Part shown: one piece after another, positions 1 through 12,094 of the stretch
Layout: each line of letters begins with the position of its first letter
Position numbering within the stretch: the first letter of the stretch is position 1
Assembly (NCBI GenBank): GCA_030674185.1
Contig: JAPXFY010000013.1
Location: forward strand, 51,035,567 to 51,099,566
Source: Monoplex corrugatus
Taxonomy: Eukaryota > Mollusca > Gastropoda > Littorinimorpha > Ranellidae
DNA length: 64,000 nt
Direction: 5' to 3'
Notes under the pieces: generated by a model
Databases searched by the model: none
Seen by the model: the letters and a program-made list of their open reading frames with translations, nothing else
What the model was told of the DNA's origin: nothing
Translations under genes and position numbers: made by a program

Positions 1-299
1 CGACGATTATTAACACACAAATTAAATGCCTGCATGGCAATTCCACCCTAGGGCAATGTAAGTTTCACACACAAAATAAAGCGAATGACTTCTGTTAATC
101 TTCCTCAATAGCAAGTGGGGCGATGTGATGAAGGACTGTCCCGTCGGTCGGATGGATGAATAGGTCAAAGTGGTTTGTTTGTTTCTTACTGCCTAGTATG
201 GGTCTCTATGTGGGAATGTGGGATCGTAGTTATACTGATCCTTTTAGTATGGGTCTTCATGTGGGACAGTAGGCACACTGGTCCTTTAACGCCTGGCAT

Positions 300-575
300 G
301 TGGGATGCAAAACCAGTCCCGGGGGCACATTATTATGTTCTTCTGCAGGAGCTTCATGGAAAGAATCCTGAGGTTTTGGGGTTCTGCTTTTTCGGGCCCC
401 TCTTCCGTTAAATAGCAGCTGTAATGCGCAGCCCAAATGTGACTGATGTGCCCTGTGTGTGCTGCTCATTGTCACCAGCTTCCTTTGTTGCGGGCAGTGT
501 CTTCTCTGTTGCTGATGTTGATGTCACAAGCTAAGTTATGAGGCTGGTCTTCAGAGTATCTTTGAATCGCTTTAG
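300..575 (-). mobile_element. LINE 3'-end remnant, minus strand
   Basis: The minus strand near 550-574 reads KRFKDTLKTSL, followed in another frame by a Ser/Asn-rich stretch ending in NKGSW. This resembles the tail of common invertebrate endonuclease/reverse-transcriptase elements (a KxxKDxLK block). Frames are broken, so it is a decayed fragment. The family assignment is from memory. Confidence 0.4.
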
Positions 576-602
576 TTATCTTCCCTGGTCACAATATCTA
601 TG

Positions 603-890
603 TTTCAGGTCTATGTCCAGAAAACAAACGAGACAGTCTTGATGGAGGCAGACACAAGAAGATCATTAATAAAGAAGATTAGGAAAAGACAAGCAACATG
701 TACGGGCCATTTAATGAGGAACGGGGAATTAGAACACCTGGTCACAACAGGAAAGCTGGAGGGAAAGAGAACACCACGTAGATCCTGGGGAGATGATATT
801 GGACGGACTTGCAGGGTGGCTGAGGACAGAGAGGGTGGGAGACGTGCTTGCGGCGACAAGAGATAGATCCAACGCCATTCGGCAGGGCAC
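603..890 (+). mobile_element. RTE-like LINE, C-terminal fragment
   Basis: The plus strand encodes [15 protein letters not shown], then IRKRQAT, GHLMRNGELEHL and [13 protein letters not shown]. This is the conserved region downstream of the reverse transcriptase in many invertebrate LINEs. Two closely similar copies occur in this window, at 46322-46922 (minus) and 49440-49965 (plus). The reading frame shifts near the end. All three copies end in a GAT-rich tract, which looks like the element's own 3' tail. Confidence 0.75.
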
Positions 891-906
891 ATGATGATGA
901 TGATGG

Positions 907-971
<65 letters not shown>
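890..971 (+). repeat. (GAT)n microsatellite, LINE tail
   Basis: Nearly pure GAT trinucleotide tract with one GGT variant. It directly follows the LINE fragment ending at about 890, and the same arrangement is seen at the other two copies, so it probably grew from the LINE's 3' tail. Confidence 0.9.
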
Positions 972-2088
972 TACAGAAACAATTTTGGGATGCAGTTGTC
1001 TTCCATGCAAATAACGTGTCCTCTCCAACGAAGCGGACACACGCCTATTTGATGAGTAGACACTCTGCACTTGGCAAGCCACACTTCTTTGGGACTTGAA
1101 AGTTGGACACTCGATTTTGCCAGGTGCGTTGAACCATTCCAGCAGCTGAATGTGCCATCTGTAGGAAATTTGTGTCTCACAGAAGTACATCAGGACGCTA
1201 AAGAAAACTGCTCAGAATGCAGGTAGTATATTTCAAAACATCTCTTAATCCAAACAGAAGAGGTGTGAAATGCGAGACTAATATAATGTGCGGCGATAGC
1301 TGCATAAGTTGCTATTGTTGTTTTTGTTTAAAGTCCAACCGATTGTGTAGAGCCATATCAGGGCTATAACCGTTTCAAAACACACACAATACTTCAACAG
1401 GAAAGAAAAAATGAAAAAGACAATTAAGTACATATATCAATGCATTCGCGCACATAATCTTAGGAGATGCCCCTGACGTTGACTACTCCATCGAATTTAT
1501 CGCACAGGGAACTTAAAAAAAAAGCATATATGAATGCGCATTTAAGCATAAATAAGGACATTTAAAGATATATGTAAGAACAGGCCTAAATCACCTAAAA
1601 TTGCCCCCGCATGTCTCATTTCTCTGGAGCCAAAAATGCACTTTATGTATGTACCCAAATATCAATCCTAACAGAAAGTACGTAAGACTTTATCAAACAC
1701 GTACAGGTGCACGGATCAGCATGGCAGAAAATGATAGGAAGAAATGACAGAAAGCAAAGGAGGAAGAAAGAAACAAAGAGAGTGACAGAAAAGAGGAAAT
1801 TTCTAGCACAGAATTTCCAGAAGGTGGAGATACCATTTATACTGAAAGAGCCCCGGCATCCCCACGGGGGTAGCCTCATACATAAAGTAAGTACATATGT
1901 AGAGGGCACGGAGAAGCGAGGGGGAATGTGCATGTGTGTATGTGAACGTGTATAATGCTTTGAATACATGCACACTTTCGGTTTCATTCAAGACGTTATG
2001 TCTTTGGTTTCATAACATCTAAACGGTAAAATCTTCAAACAGCTTGAAGCAGTCTACGATATCATTCGGTCGCTTAAACCAGAATAGA

Positions 2089-2096
2089 ACCAATCA
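2089..2096 (+). promoter_or_regulatory. CCAAT-like box near TIMM44 start
   Basis: ACCAATCA lies about 20 bases before the TIMM44 ATG. If it acts as a CCAAT box, transcription would have to start very near or inside the coding exon. It could equally be chance in an AT-rich leader. Confidence 0.2.
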
Positions 2097-2114
2097 TAAT
2101 TCTAGATAAGAAAC

Positions 2115-2171
2115 ATGGCGTCCATGTGCAGAAGCTTCGCCATGCTGTCCCGGTACCAAGGTCGTTTTCAG
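2115..2171 (+). CDS. TIMM44: TIMM44 coding exon 1 (presequence)
   Basis: Codes for residues 1-19, MASMCRSFAMLSRYQGRFQ: Arg-bearing with no acidic residue, as expected of a matrix-targeting signal. It ends in phase 0 before donor GTTGGT. The start was chosen because this is the first ATG of an exon that splices in frame to exon 2. The exon is short and its identity rests on targeting character and frame. Confidence 0.75.
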
Positions 2172-3622
2172 GTTGGTGATCCTTTTTTCTATGCTCAACA
2201 TCACTCGACATGAAAACAGTTTTAATGATGTTAACGCTTGTGTTCAGTCAGGACGTCGGACGGTTGCTTTTGATCAATTTGCGGGTTCTGTGCCTGTCCG
2301 TTGTGGTAGAACTAAGAATGATGAAATGGAAAGTGCAATTACTCCACGCCTTTTTCAACACTTCGTCGCTTCTTCTTTGAAACTGTCTTCGTTCGTCTGC
2401 ATCAAATAAGACATGAAATTTAGAATTAGAATAAGTTTAGGACAGAATATAAAACCCAAGTCTCAGTCATGCTTGATTTACAGAGTCAAATCTAAACTAG
2501 GCCCTAACTCATTTTTTGAGTTTGAGTTTAGTTACCCAACACTACTTATTTAATTAGTAATTTTCACAGTGCAAGTGTTGAGTAGAAAACATGCTACGTA
2601 AAAAGTATGCTGATTAAGATGTTTGGTAAACATAATTTACATATTTTTCAAAAATGGAACACATTTTCTGTGCACTATTTTCATGTCTGATCATCACAAT
2701 TGACATTTTGTTGGTAGAAATTTAGCGCGCTGTGTGTTCCAATCAGTTACACTTTTGTATCCCTCTGCCAGGTGATGTGTTCTTACCCAGAGACAAAACT
2801 AAGAATAGGCAATATTAGACAGGAGAAAATTAGGTAACTAATATTTTAATCATATCCGCCCTGTTTAGGCCATCACAACTGACTCTTGGAATCACATTGA
2901 ACCAAACTATAGGGGGCCTACACACTTTCGATTAATATATTGGTGAAGAGTAATTGCCTTGAACTCTTGAAGAGATGCCCGAAACATTGCTGAACTCAAA
3001 ATTTTAATGTGCTGATCGTCTTGTACTTCGCAGAGAAGTTTGTTGGACTTTGTTTTCCATCACTTTAGTGGAATTACTGTCACTTAGCCTACACAGGTCT
3101 GTAGTCACACTGACCTGTCTGAAGATATAACATGATGTATAAAATCACATCATGACACTCGTTTTATGTGAAGGAACATAGCAGCGATCAGGAGATGATA
3201 AATGTTATCATTCCTTGTGACGTGATCTTTGTGATGTTGCCAGTGGTGATAGACTTGTATTTTGGATTCCAAACATTTACAGAATTGTTTTGTTTTGTTT
3301 TTTGTTTTGTTTTGGTGCCTGTCTTTAGTCATTTTCTCCTGTCAGTTTTCCCATTTAAAAATTGATTAAATGAATCATATTCATAATGAATAAAAAAAAA
3401 AATGGGGGAGAGGGGCATTTTTGAGTGCAATTTCCTTATTTTCAACAGAAATCTGATTGTGGTGCCTTGTCAATGTGCTTTACATGTGTGTGTGTGTGTG
3501 TGTGCACATATGTGCCTTTGTTTGCATTTATATTTTTCACATGTAATTGCAAGTGCACATGTGCATGTGTGCATGCATGTATGGATAGATGCATGTGTTT
3601 GTGTGCATGCATGATGCACACA

Positions 3623-3666
<44 letters not shown>

Positions 3667-3788
3667 CGCGCACACTTATGTTTTTCATATGTAACTGTCA
3701 CTGTCAGTGCACTTATGCATGTGTAGAGGCATGTTTGAATGGAATGCCTGTGTCTGTGTGCATATATGATGCACATGTGTGTGTGCAT

Positions 3789-3828
<40 letters not shown>

Positions 3829-4812
3829 TTTGTGAGATTGGGAGAGAGTGTATAAGTGGGCTATTCTGCTTTTTTATCATTGCTTGAAATTTGATTAATG
3901 TAATTGAGATCATGTGTTTCCTGTAAATTACAGTTGTACAGAATAATATCCAGCAGTAGCCAGTCACTGTCCACCAAAGTGAGCTGTCAGTCCTGTGGTC
4001 AGTCTCCATCTCAGTATGCCCTCCATCATCACAGTGGACAACTGGACTTCAGGATAGGACAGGTAAAACAGTATTGATGACCCGTTTACGCTTCAGGATA
4101 GACTTTTTTTGCCTATTTTACTGGTCACTTAGAAAGTTCAGCTGTCATCGTAGGATTTCCTCTTTTTCGTAAATAATTGTAATTATTCATTTGATTATTT
4201 GAAAACAGCACTGCCACTGGGCATGACTCCCAAGTATACTTGTAATCATGAGCAAACTTTGTATTGAAAACTGGTCTGTATATATTATTTCTCAATCCCA
4301 ACTAAAGGTGCTTCCATATACCAATCTTATGGCCTAAGTGTGAATTGTGTTGGCAGTCTTTCTTTGGATTTTGCGGTGAAAATATCAAAACAGGACAGGT
4401 ATGGTGGAGGAAGTACGCAGAGTCAGGCAGGAGTGTCCTGAAGGGGTTAATTGTTATTCGATATAAGTGCATAGCATCTAGAACTACACAATCAAATGAC
4501 AGGTCATTGAATTTAAAGCTTTGTGTACATTTTTAATCCCCTGTTTGCTAAATTGGGCAGTGTGGCCAACTCCAGGAGCATAGTCTTATAATTTCATGAA
4601 TGTAGTGATGTGTGTATGTCATTTTGCTTACCAGGTTTTCTTCTTTTTAAGGGTCATTGATGTTCTTAGATGTGTATGCTTTGTTTGAGATGGGTATAGC
4701 CCTGCTGTGGCTCTGAGCTGTCGGCTGGGCTTTAAACACTAATAACAGTGATAATAATGATTGTATGCTTGTGTATCATGCATGTGTGCGTGCGTGTGTG
4801 TGTGTGTGTGTG

Positions 4813-4908
<96 letters not shown>

Positions 4909-5427
4909 TGTGCTGTATTTATTTCACAAACCATCTTAACTTCTAGCCAGTTTAAATCATAACTTTATGTTTTGTATTTATTCAGTTATATTTGTTTATT
5001 TCTGCTTTGTGTTTTTCAGGTCCGTTGCATGTCTGGAGGCCGCAAAGGTTTTGTGCAGCAAGTCTTAGATAACGTGAAGCAGGAGTTCGGTAGGAATAAA
5101 GAAATGAAGGTTTGTACACTTGTGGCTGTAGCAATTTAACGCTTATATTATTTTGTAGTTAATTGAACACTTGACAATAATGATAAAACATTATGTGACA
5201 TTGTGCATAGAAATATGTACATGGATATGCTCGCATGCACACATATGAACGCACATGCGCGCGTACACACACAAATACACACACACATGAACATGCCCTC
5301 TTACCTGCTGAGTCAAGAAGAGCTATGACCAAAAAATGCATGTAAGTTATACATGTGTACAGAAGCATGTATGCATGTGCACACGTCCACATACACTCTC
5401 TCACACACACACACACACGCATGCACG

Positions 5428-5526
<99 letters not shown>

Positions 5527-8500
5527 CACTTAAAAACATGTGGAAGATTTACCCTTTGTCACCCGCATCCTGTCCACCAGCATCCTGCATTGCCAACCAT
5601 GCTAGCAAAGCAAAAACTTTACCCTTTGATTCCCTTACTCTAACCACCAGCTTCTTGCAGGAAGCTGGTGGATAGGGTGAGGGAGTCAAAGAGTTAAGTT
5701 TTTGCAGTTGATGGATAAGGTACGATAGTCAAAAGGGTTATGAATTTTCTGCAAGCCAACCAGTCCACATAGCTTTTCACAAGCATAAATCCTCCCGGAG
5801 ATATTCCTTGCAGTTTACACATATACTCCTAATCATAATTTAAGGGCCACTTCTTCCTTCCTCTCTAATTTTAAGTTGAAATAATTGACAATGTTTAGAA
5901 TTGATTCTATGTTTTATTTCATCATTTCCACACCTGTTTTGGAAAAAGAAATTAGCACAATGACCCATTAGTGAACAGCACATGCATTTAAAGGAACATC
6001 CCCCCCTTTTCAAAAAACAGAAAGTGTCAGATTTGGCCAATCTGTTTTCAATATCGCGTGTGTCCGCCCCGAGCCTGGATGCATGCTTCACAGCGCCGAT
6101 GCATCGACCCCACAAGGGTACGGAGTGTGTCCTGAGGGATGGCCGCCCACTCGATCTGCAGGATGTCGACCAGCCTGGCCAGGGTGCCCGGTGGGGGGTG
6201 GTTGTCCCTGATGCGCCTCCCGAGCACATCCCAGAGGTGTTCAATTGGGTTCAGGTCAGGTGAGCACGCTGGCCAGGCCATACGGACGACTTCATGCTGC
6301 TCCAGGAAGTCGGTCACAAGGCGTGCTCGATGCGCAGGTGCATTGTCGTCCTGGAAGATGGCGCCTTGACCAAGGTCCACAAGCGCAGGCAGTGCCACGG
6401 CCGCCAGAACCTCGTCCCGGTACCGGACCCCGTTCAGGATGCCGTCAATGGGGAGCAGGGGGGTCCGGGTACCACGGCTCATGCCACCCCACACCATCAC
6501 CGACCCGCCGCCGTACCGGTTATGCTCTTGGACAGTGGCGTCAGCGAACCTCTCCCCTTGACGTCGCCACACCCGAGCCCGGCCATCGTTAAAGGTCAGG
6601 GTGAACCTGGACTCATCCGAAAACAAGACCCGGGCCCACTGTTGCCTTGTCCAGGTCACGTGCTCCCTGGCCCAGGTCATGCGGCGCACTCTGTTGACCG
6701 GTGACAGCACGGGTCGGACGGCCGGTCTCCGTGACCTCAAGTTTGCCTCATGTAGCCGTCTTCTCACCGTGCTGCAGCTGATGTTAGCACCTTTTGCGTC
6801 CCTCAGCTGACCCCTCAAGGTCACCGCAGTGGATGCCCTTTCCCTCAGGACGGAGAGGGCAAGGTAGCGGTCTTGCTGTCTTGTCGTTACTCTGGGTCGA
6901 CCCGTGTGACGCCTTTCCTGGACTGCTCCAGTCTCATTGAAGCGCTCCAGCAGTCTCTGGATTGTGGAATGCGACACTTCAAGTCGTCTAGCAACTTCCC
7001 GCTGCGCTAGGCCTTCATCAAGCAGAGCGAGGGCTCTCCCCCGCTGCTCATCCGTCATCCGTCGTCTTGCAAGCATGGTTAAAACGAACCAAGAACGGGT
7101 CCTTTTTATCCTCGTCTGCGGGCAACTTTGGCTGGAGTAGTGTTCAAAAAGGGCTTGCCTTGCACGTGCAAAGCGAATTTTGTCGCTACCTTGCCTGCGT
7201 CGTCAGAGAGACCCTGCTGAAGATTCGACAATTTCGTGTGGAAATTGTCTTCCTTGGGCCGCCCATTGCAAATCGGCAAATCCCCAAACACGTGCCAAAA
7301 GGAAACTGCAATGTTGTCTGAGCTCTTATCCATTCAGTTACGGCAACGAATTGGAGAAAAGAGTAAGAGAAAATAGGTTATTTCTCCTTTCAAAAATTGA
7401 CTCAGAAACGTTCCTGGCCCTTCAATAATGACGTGTAGTATATTTTTAACTCAGGAGTTTGGAATTTGTTCAAGAACTCATTGCACTCAGTTTCACACAC
7501 GTTCCACCCAAATCATCCAGTAATTGTATGGTTGACTTCTTGAGCCATTGAAAAATCCTATGCACTGGTAAAGTCTTCAAATGGTAAGGAGGTTGGTGGA
7601 GAGGAGGGGGGGGGAGAGCTACAGGACTTGTTAAACGTTAAGCTGACATTACCAAAATGATTGGAGCATTATGATGAGCAGCAAACAGGCCAGTATTTAT
7701 GTAAGACGCTAATGTAGTGTATTTTTCCTTTGTTGAGGATTTTCTTTTTTTGCTTTCTTTTTAATAATAAATCTGGGTAACTAGGATATGTCTTCTATAC
7801 TTTCTCATGAAATTGAAATTCCATGATTCTGTGATGACGCAGTCCTGAGAAATGAAATTATAGAGTACAGCTGTATATATGAATGTGCATGTGTGTGTTT
7901 GCGTGGCTGGGGTGAGTGGGTGGATGAGTGTTTGATATTTTTTGGATGTTTTGACATATGTCTATATGTTGTTAAGGCCTAGTCTTGTGTGATATTATTT
8001 TTGAAACAGTAACTTGCTATTCGTATGTGGCCTTAATTACATTTTCTATGTTAATAACAATTTTGTGGCCTTAATTACATTTTCTATGTTAATAACAATT
8101 TTGTATTTGTGTATAAAAATGGTATTATGGTTTCTTTTGTTGGAATAATAAAAGGAGTTGTGTTTTTGTTTACAGGAGAGCTTTAAAAAGTTCAGGGAAG
8201 AAACAAAGAAGCTGGGAGACTCTGACGCATTAAAAAAGGCCAGAGACAAATATGTAAGTAGGAAGTTTACTTTAGTGATTTATGTCTTTTCTTCTCAAAC
8301 TAGAGTCTGTTACATTGTTTGCCTCTGAGTTATGTGGTGTAAGAGATGGAGTTCCTCTTGTTGTTGTTTTTTTAACATTGAGAGTGTATTCATTTTGGTC
8401 ACTATTGGGTGGTGGAGCACAAGGAATAATGCATAAAGATTAGACAATCAGCATATTATTTTAAGAGTTGTTTTGAAAAGAACAGAAATGTGATATGATT

Positions 8501-11209
8501 TCATAATAGTGAGGAAAAATAAAATCAGAAATAATCATTTTCTGACCTTAAATGGAAAAAAAGCAATAGAAGTAAATAGTGATAGTGAAAGACAAGTGGT
8601 ACAAAAGGAGAGAGTAGTTGTTTAGACAACAGTCACATGCTTGCTTGATACTGCAAATTCCGTTCCTGAGGTCATCAGTTTTGTACATATTTGTACGTCA
8701 ACTTTGTTCTAAATATTAATAATAATGATAATAATAGTAGTGATGATAATAGGGATAATGATGATAATAGTTAATAGTAATAATGATGATGATGTTGTGA
8801 TAATATAATGATAACAATGATGAATATTAATATGTTGATGATAATGATAATCATGATGATAATAATAATTGTACTGTAGCTTTGTTATTCGAGACCTTCA
8901 GTCAGTCAGTAATATCTTTTCAGTCACGTGTAGATGATAAGTTATTTTTATAATCTGCTATCATTGATCCTGTCAGTTAGCTGATTTTGAGAAAATTATT
9001 TTCCTTTGTTGTGTCTCTTGATCATTAATTTTGTGGGGGGTTTCTTCACTGTCCTCTTTGTATATTTCATGGAGGTTCTTATTCTTTTTTCGTGTAAGTC
9101 TCAGTACAGTGCTTAGTATTAGTGTGGAACAAGTTATCAGCAAGAAACCTTTTTGTTCAACAGGAAGGCTTGGAAAGTGATTCGGCATCTGTACGGAAAG
9201 CTCTGGGAGACATCAAAGAAAAAGTTTCTGAGGTGAGTGACCAACTGACAATGAAACTGAATGTGATGGTGATATTCTTTAATCAGTCCAGATACGTAAG
9301 TGTCCTGATAATGTTTTTTGTGTGTATCTTCTAATCCCATAACCAGCTTCAAGGGAATTATAGGATGCAGCAGCAGACAGGGTCCTCTACCTGTTTCTAG
9401 TGTGAATGCACTTATCACTGACAAGTATTCAGACCATTTTCGTTTACCTTCCACACCCATTTGTGAGCAGATAAAGAAACAGGGGAGAGAACAAAGCTTG
9501 GATTGTTGATGTGAGTGATGGATTTTGGTTGAGGAAAGATGTGTGATACATCAATGTCGGTTAACACTGTTGTGACTGGCCCCGCCTCTGCCTGAACTTC
9601 TGGTCAGCCTGAGCCTGCCGCCAATAAAGAACCAGTAGTTGTTTAAAAAAACTCTCTAGCAAGCCTGAATGAAGTCCAATTGTTAACAAAATTTGTGTAC
9701 TTATTGAAAAAAAGGATGCTGAGTTTAGCTGTGCTATTTATAAAGCTATTACTTAAATACTTTTTAGCTGCCATCCAGTTCTGTACCATATATCGCTGAA
9801 GCGACTTTTATCGCGACCCGGCAGTAGGTGAAACTCAGCGTTCACGACTATAGTCGCAGCATCTCACGGATGTGTTAAGAGCTGTCTTCGTGTAGATTTG
9901 TTTGGTAGGTGTAGATCTTGTCAAGATGGGTAGCTTGTATGAGTTACCATTGTCTTGTAGTTCAGCCACATTTTGGTCATAACTTCTGGCTTGATAAAGG
10001 TTTATGATTCTGAAATATGATTTTTTTTTGTGTCCACCGCTGATACATCACAAATTTCAGTGTTTAGGGACAGCAACTTACCAAGAGCTGATGCTTCAAA
10101 AGAATTTTAGAGAATGAACCTACTTCTCAAGTTTCCAATTTACAGAGTATTGCATGTGCAAAATGTTTTGTGGAGTGAAGTTTTAGTATATAAATGATGC
10201 ACAGACCAAGGGAGCTGTCCATGGGAACAGCTGATTTTTTGATAATTACTGAATAGAGTCATATATGTTTACAATAAAAATCCAGTCTGTCACATGTTAC
10301 GTCTTAGTATGGTGTCCTTCAGATGTGTTAAAAAAGCCCTATGGCAGCGAAGATATCCCTGGCAAATTTCTGATGGGAACTCCATTTTCTAAATAAACAA
10401 AAATACACCCAGAGAGAAGAACATGGTGTTGCACAGTGGTCTATATGTTCTTCCCGGAAAGAGCAGCTCAAATTTTGACATGGTAAATTCATTTTGACAA
10501 AAAGGAAATGCCAAAGCACTCAAAAAAAAAAAAAAAGGACAGAAACACTGAAATATTGGTAATGAATATAGTAATAGTAGATGCTTGTGACTGCATCAAG
10601 ATGTGCACTCACATGATCTTCCTGAAACTCATACAACAGTGTGTGAGCATTTGTACCTGTGATAAAGTATGCAACACAACTTTATGCTGTTTGCAATGTA
10701 GGATGTTCTTCTTTCATGTGAAAATCTCCTGTGCCTCATATTGCCATATTTGTCTGCAGTTGAGCATTGTTGTCTTGGATGCATAATCATAGTCCTGATA
10801 TGGGTCTGTGCAGTCAGCTGAGCATTAAACAACAACAGTGATAATAAAACTTGAACCTCAACTGAAGATATACACTAGATCATAGAGAAATTCTGTGAAC
10901 TGTCATTTTAGCCTTTACCCCAGTCAGAAAACTGGTTTTAAGTTTATGAGATCGCTTCCATTGTCACCGCTTTGCAGCACTGTCTGTGTAATCTGGCCTC
11001 ATTGGATAATCATCATCTCCTCAAAAGTCCTGTGCTTGTGTTCAGACAGTGGAGGAGCTGCAGAAGACAGAGCTGATGAAGAAGGGGCAAGAGATCAGCA
11101 AAGAGTTGGGCAAGACAGCGGGCAAAGCAGCAGACACCATATCCAAGTCTGGGGAACAGCTTAGCAAGACGGCTGCCTACAAAAGTGTCTCTGAGGTACT
11201 GTGTTCCTG

Positions 11210-11296
<87 letters not shown>

Positions 11297-12037
11297 CAGC
11301 TAGCAAACAGCAGACACTATCTCCAAGTCAGGGGAACATTGATTCTGTGGCCCTTAAGTGACCTCAGTTTCAGTGGTTTTGGAGTTGTGTAGGAGTTAAA
11401 TTGAGCAGTATGGGAGTAATAACACAGGAATGGTGCAAAAGATGGAATGGCTGAAAAAGAAAACAAGCCAGGGAACAGTGCAGTAAGACAGCTGCCAACC
11501 AAAGTATCACTGAAATACTGGTCAATGCAGTAAGACAGTTGCCCACCAGAGTTTCAGTTTCAGTTTCTCAAGACGTCTCTGTGGTTCTCTGAGATAGTAG
11601 TCCTATTTGTCCCTCAGTGTTTGAGAGAGAGAGTGTATTTTGTGTGTGTGTGTGTGTGTGTGTGTTTCTGTATGTGTTTGTGAGAGAGTTTGTGTGTGAG
11701 TAAGAGAGAATTTGAGTTGAGAGTGTGTTTGTAAGAGATGTGTGTGTGTGAGAGTAAGAGTGAATGAGAGAATGTTCTTGTGAGTGAGAGAAAATGTATG
11801 TGAGTGAGAGAGAGTGTGAGTGAGTGACAGAGACGTGACTGAGAGAATAAGACCAAGGATAAAGCAAGCAGAGATCAACTGCAACTAAGGAAAACAGCAC
11901 AGTGGGACTGCCGCCTACAAAAATGTCTCTGAAGTAATAAATATGTATGAGGGGAGAGAAGAGGGGAAGATGTTCAGTTGATGTAGGTGTGCGTTTCTCT
12001 CTCTCTCTCTCTCTCTCTGCACATACCTTCTTTGATG

Positions 12038-12094
<57 letters not shown>

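Larger units (their letters stand above)
1..2114. other. Upstream flank of TIMM44
   Basis: No host gene is recognised here. The stretch holds a LINE remnant on the minus strand (about 300-575), an RTE-like LINE tail on plus (about 603-890) and a GAT repeat (890-971). From about 1100 to 2080 I see only unassigned AT-rich sequence. The last tens of bases should contain the TIMM44 promoter and 5' UTR, but the transcription start cannot be fixed from sequence alone. Confidence 0.6.

Noticed and set aside
611..1190. Poly-His, poly-Asp and poly-Ile open frames
   Set aside because: They are translations of the GAT repeat at 890-971 in different frames.
2960..2995. Hammerhead-like CTTGAAGAG ... GAAACATT
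   Set aside because: There is no room for a proper stem II and the first core base is wrong. At most a decayed Penelope tail.
3402..5675. Several Cys/Val- or His/Thr-rich open frames
   Set aside because: They run through TG/CA microsatellites and have no splice support or family match. The same applies at 11201-12238, 31894-32168, 36872-37122, 39527-39859 and 41006-41350.
6139..6810. Plus-strand open frames over the transposase
   Set aside because: GC-rich shadows of the minus-strand Tc1 gene, with no motif of their own.
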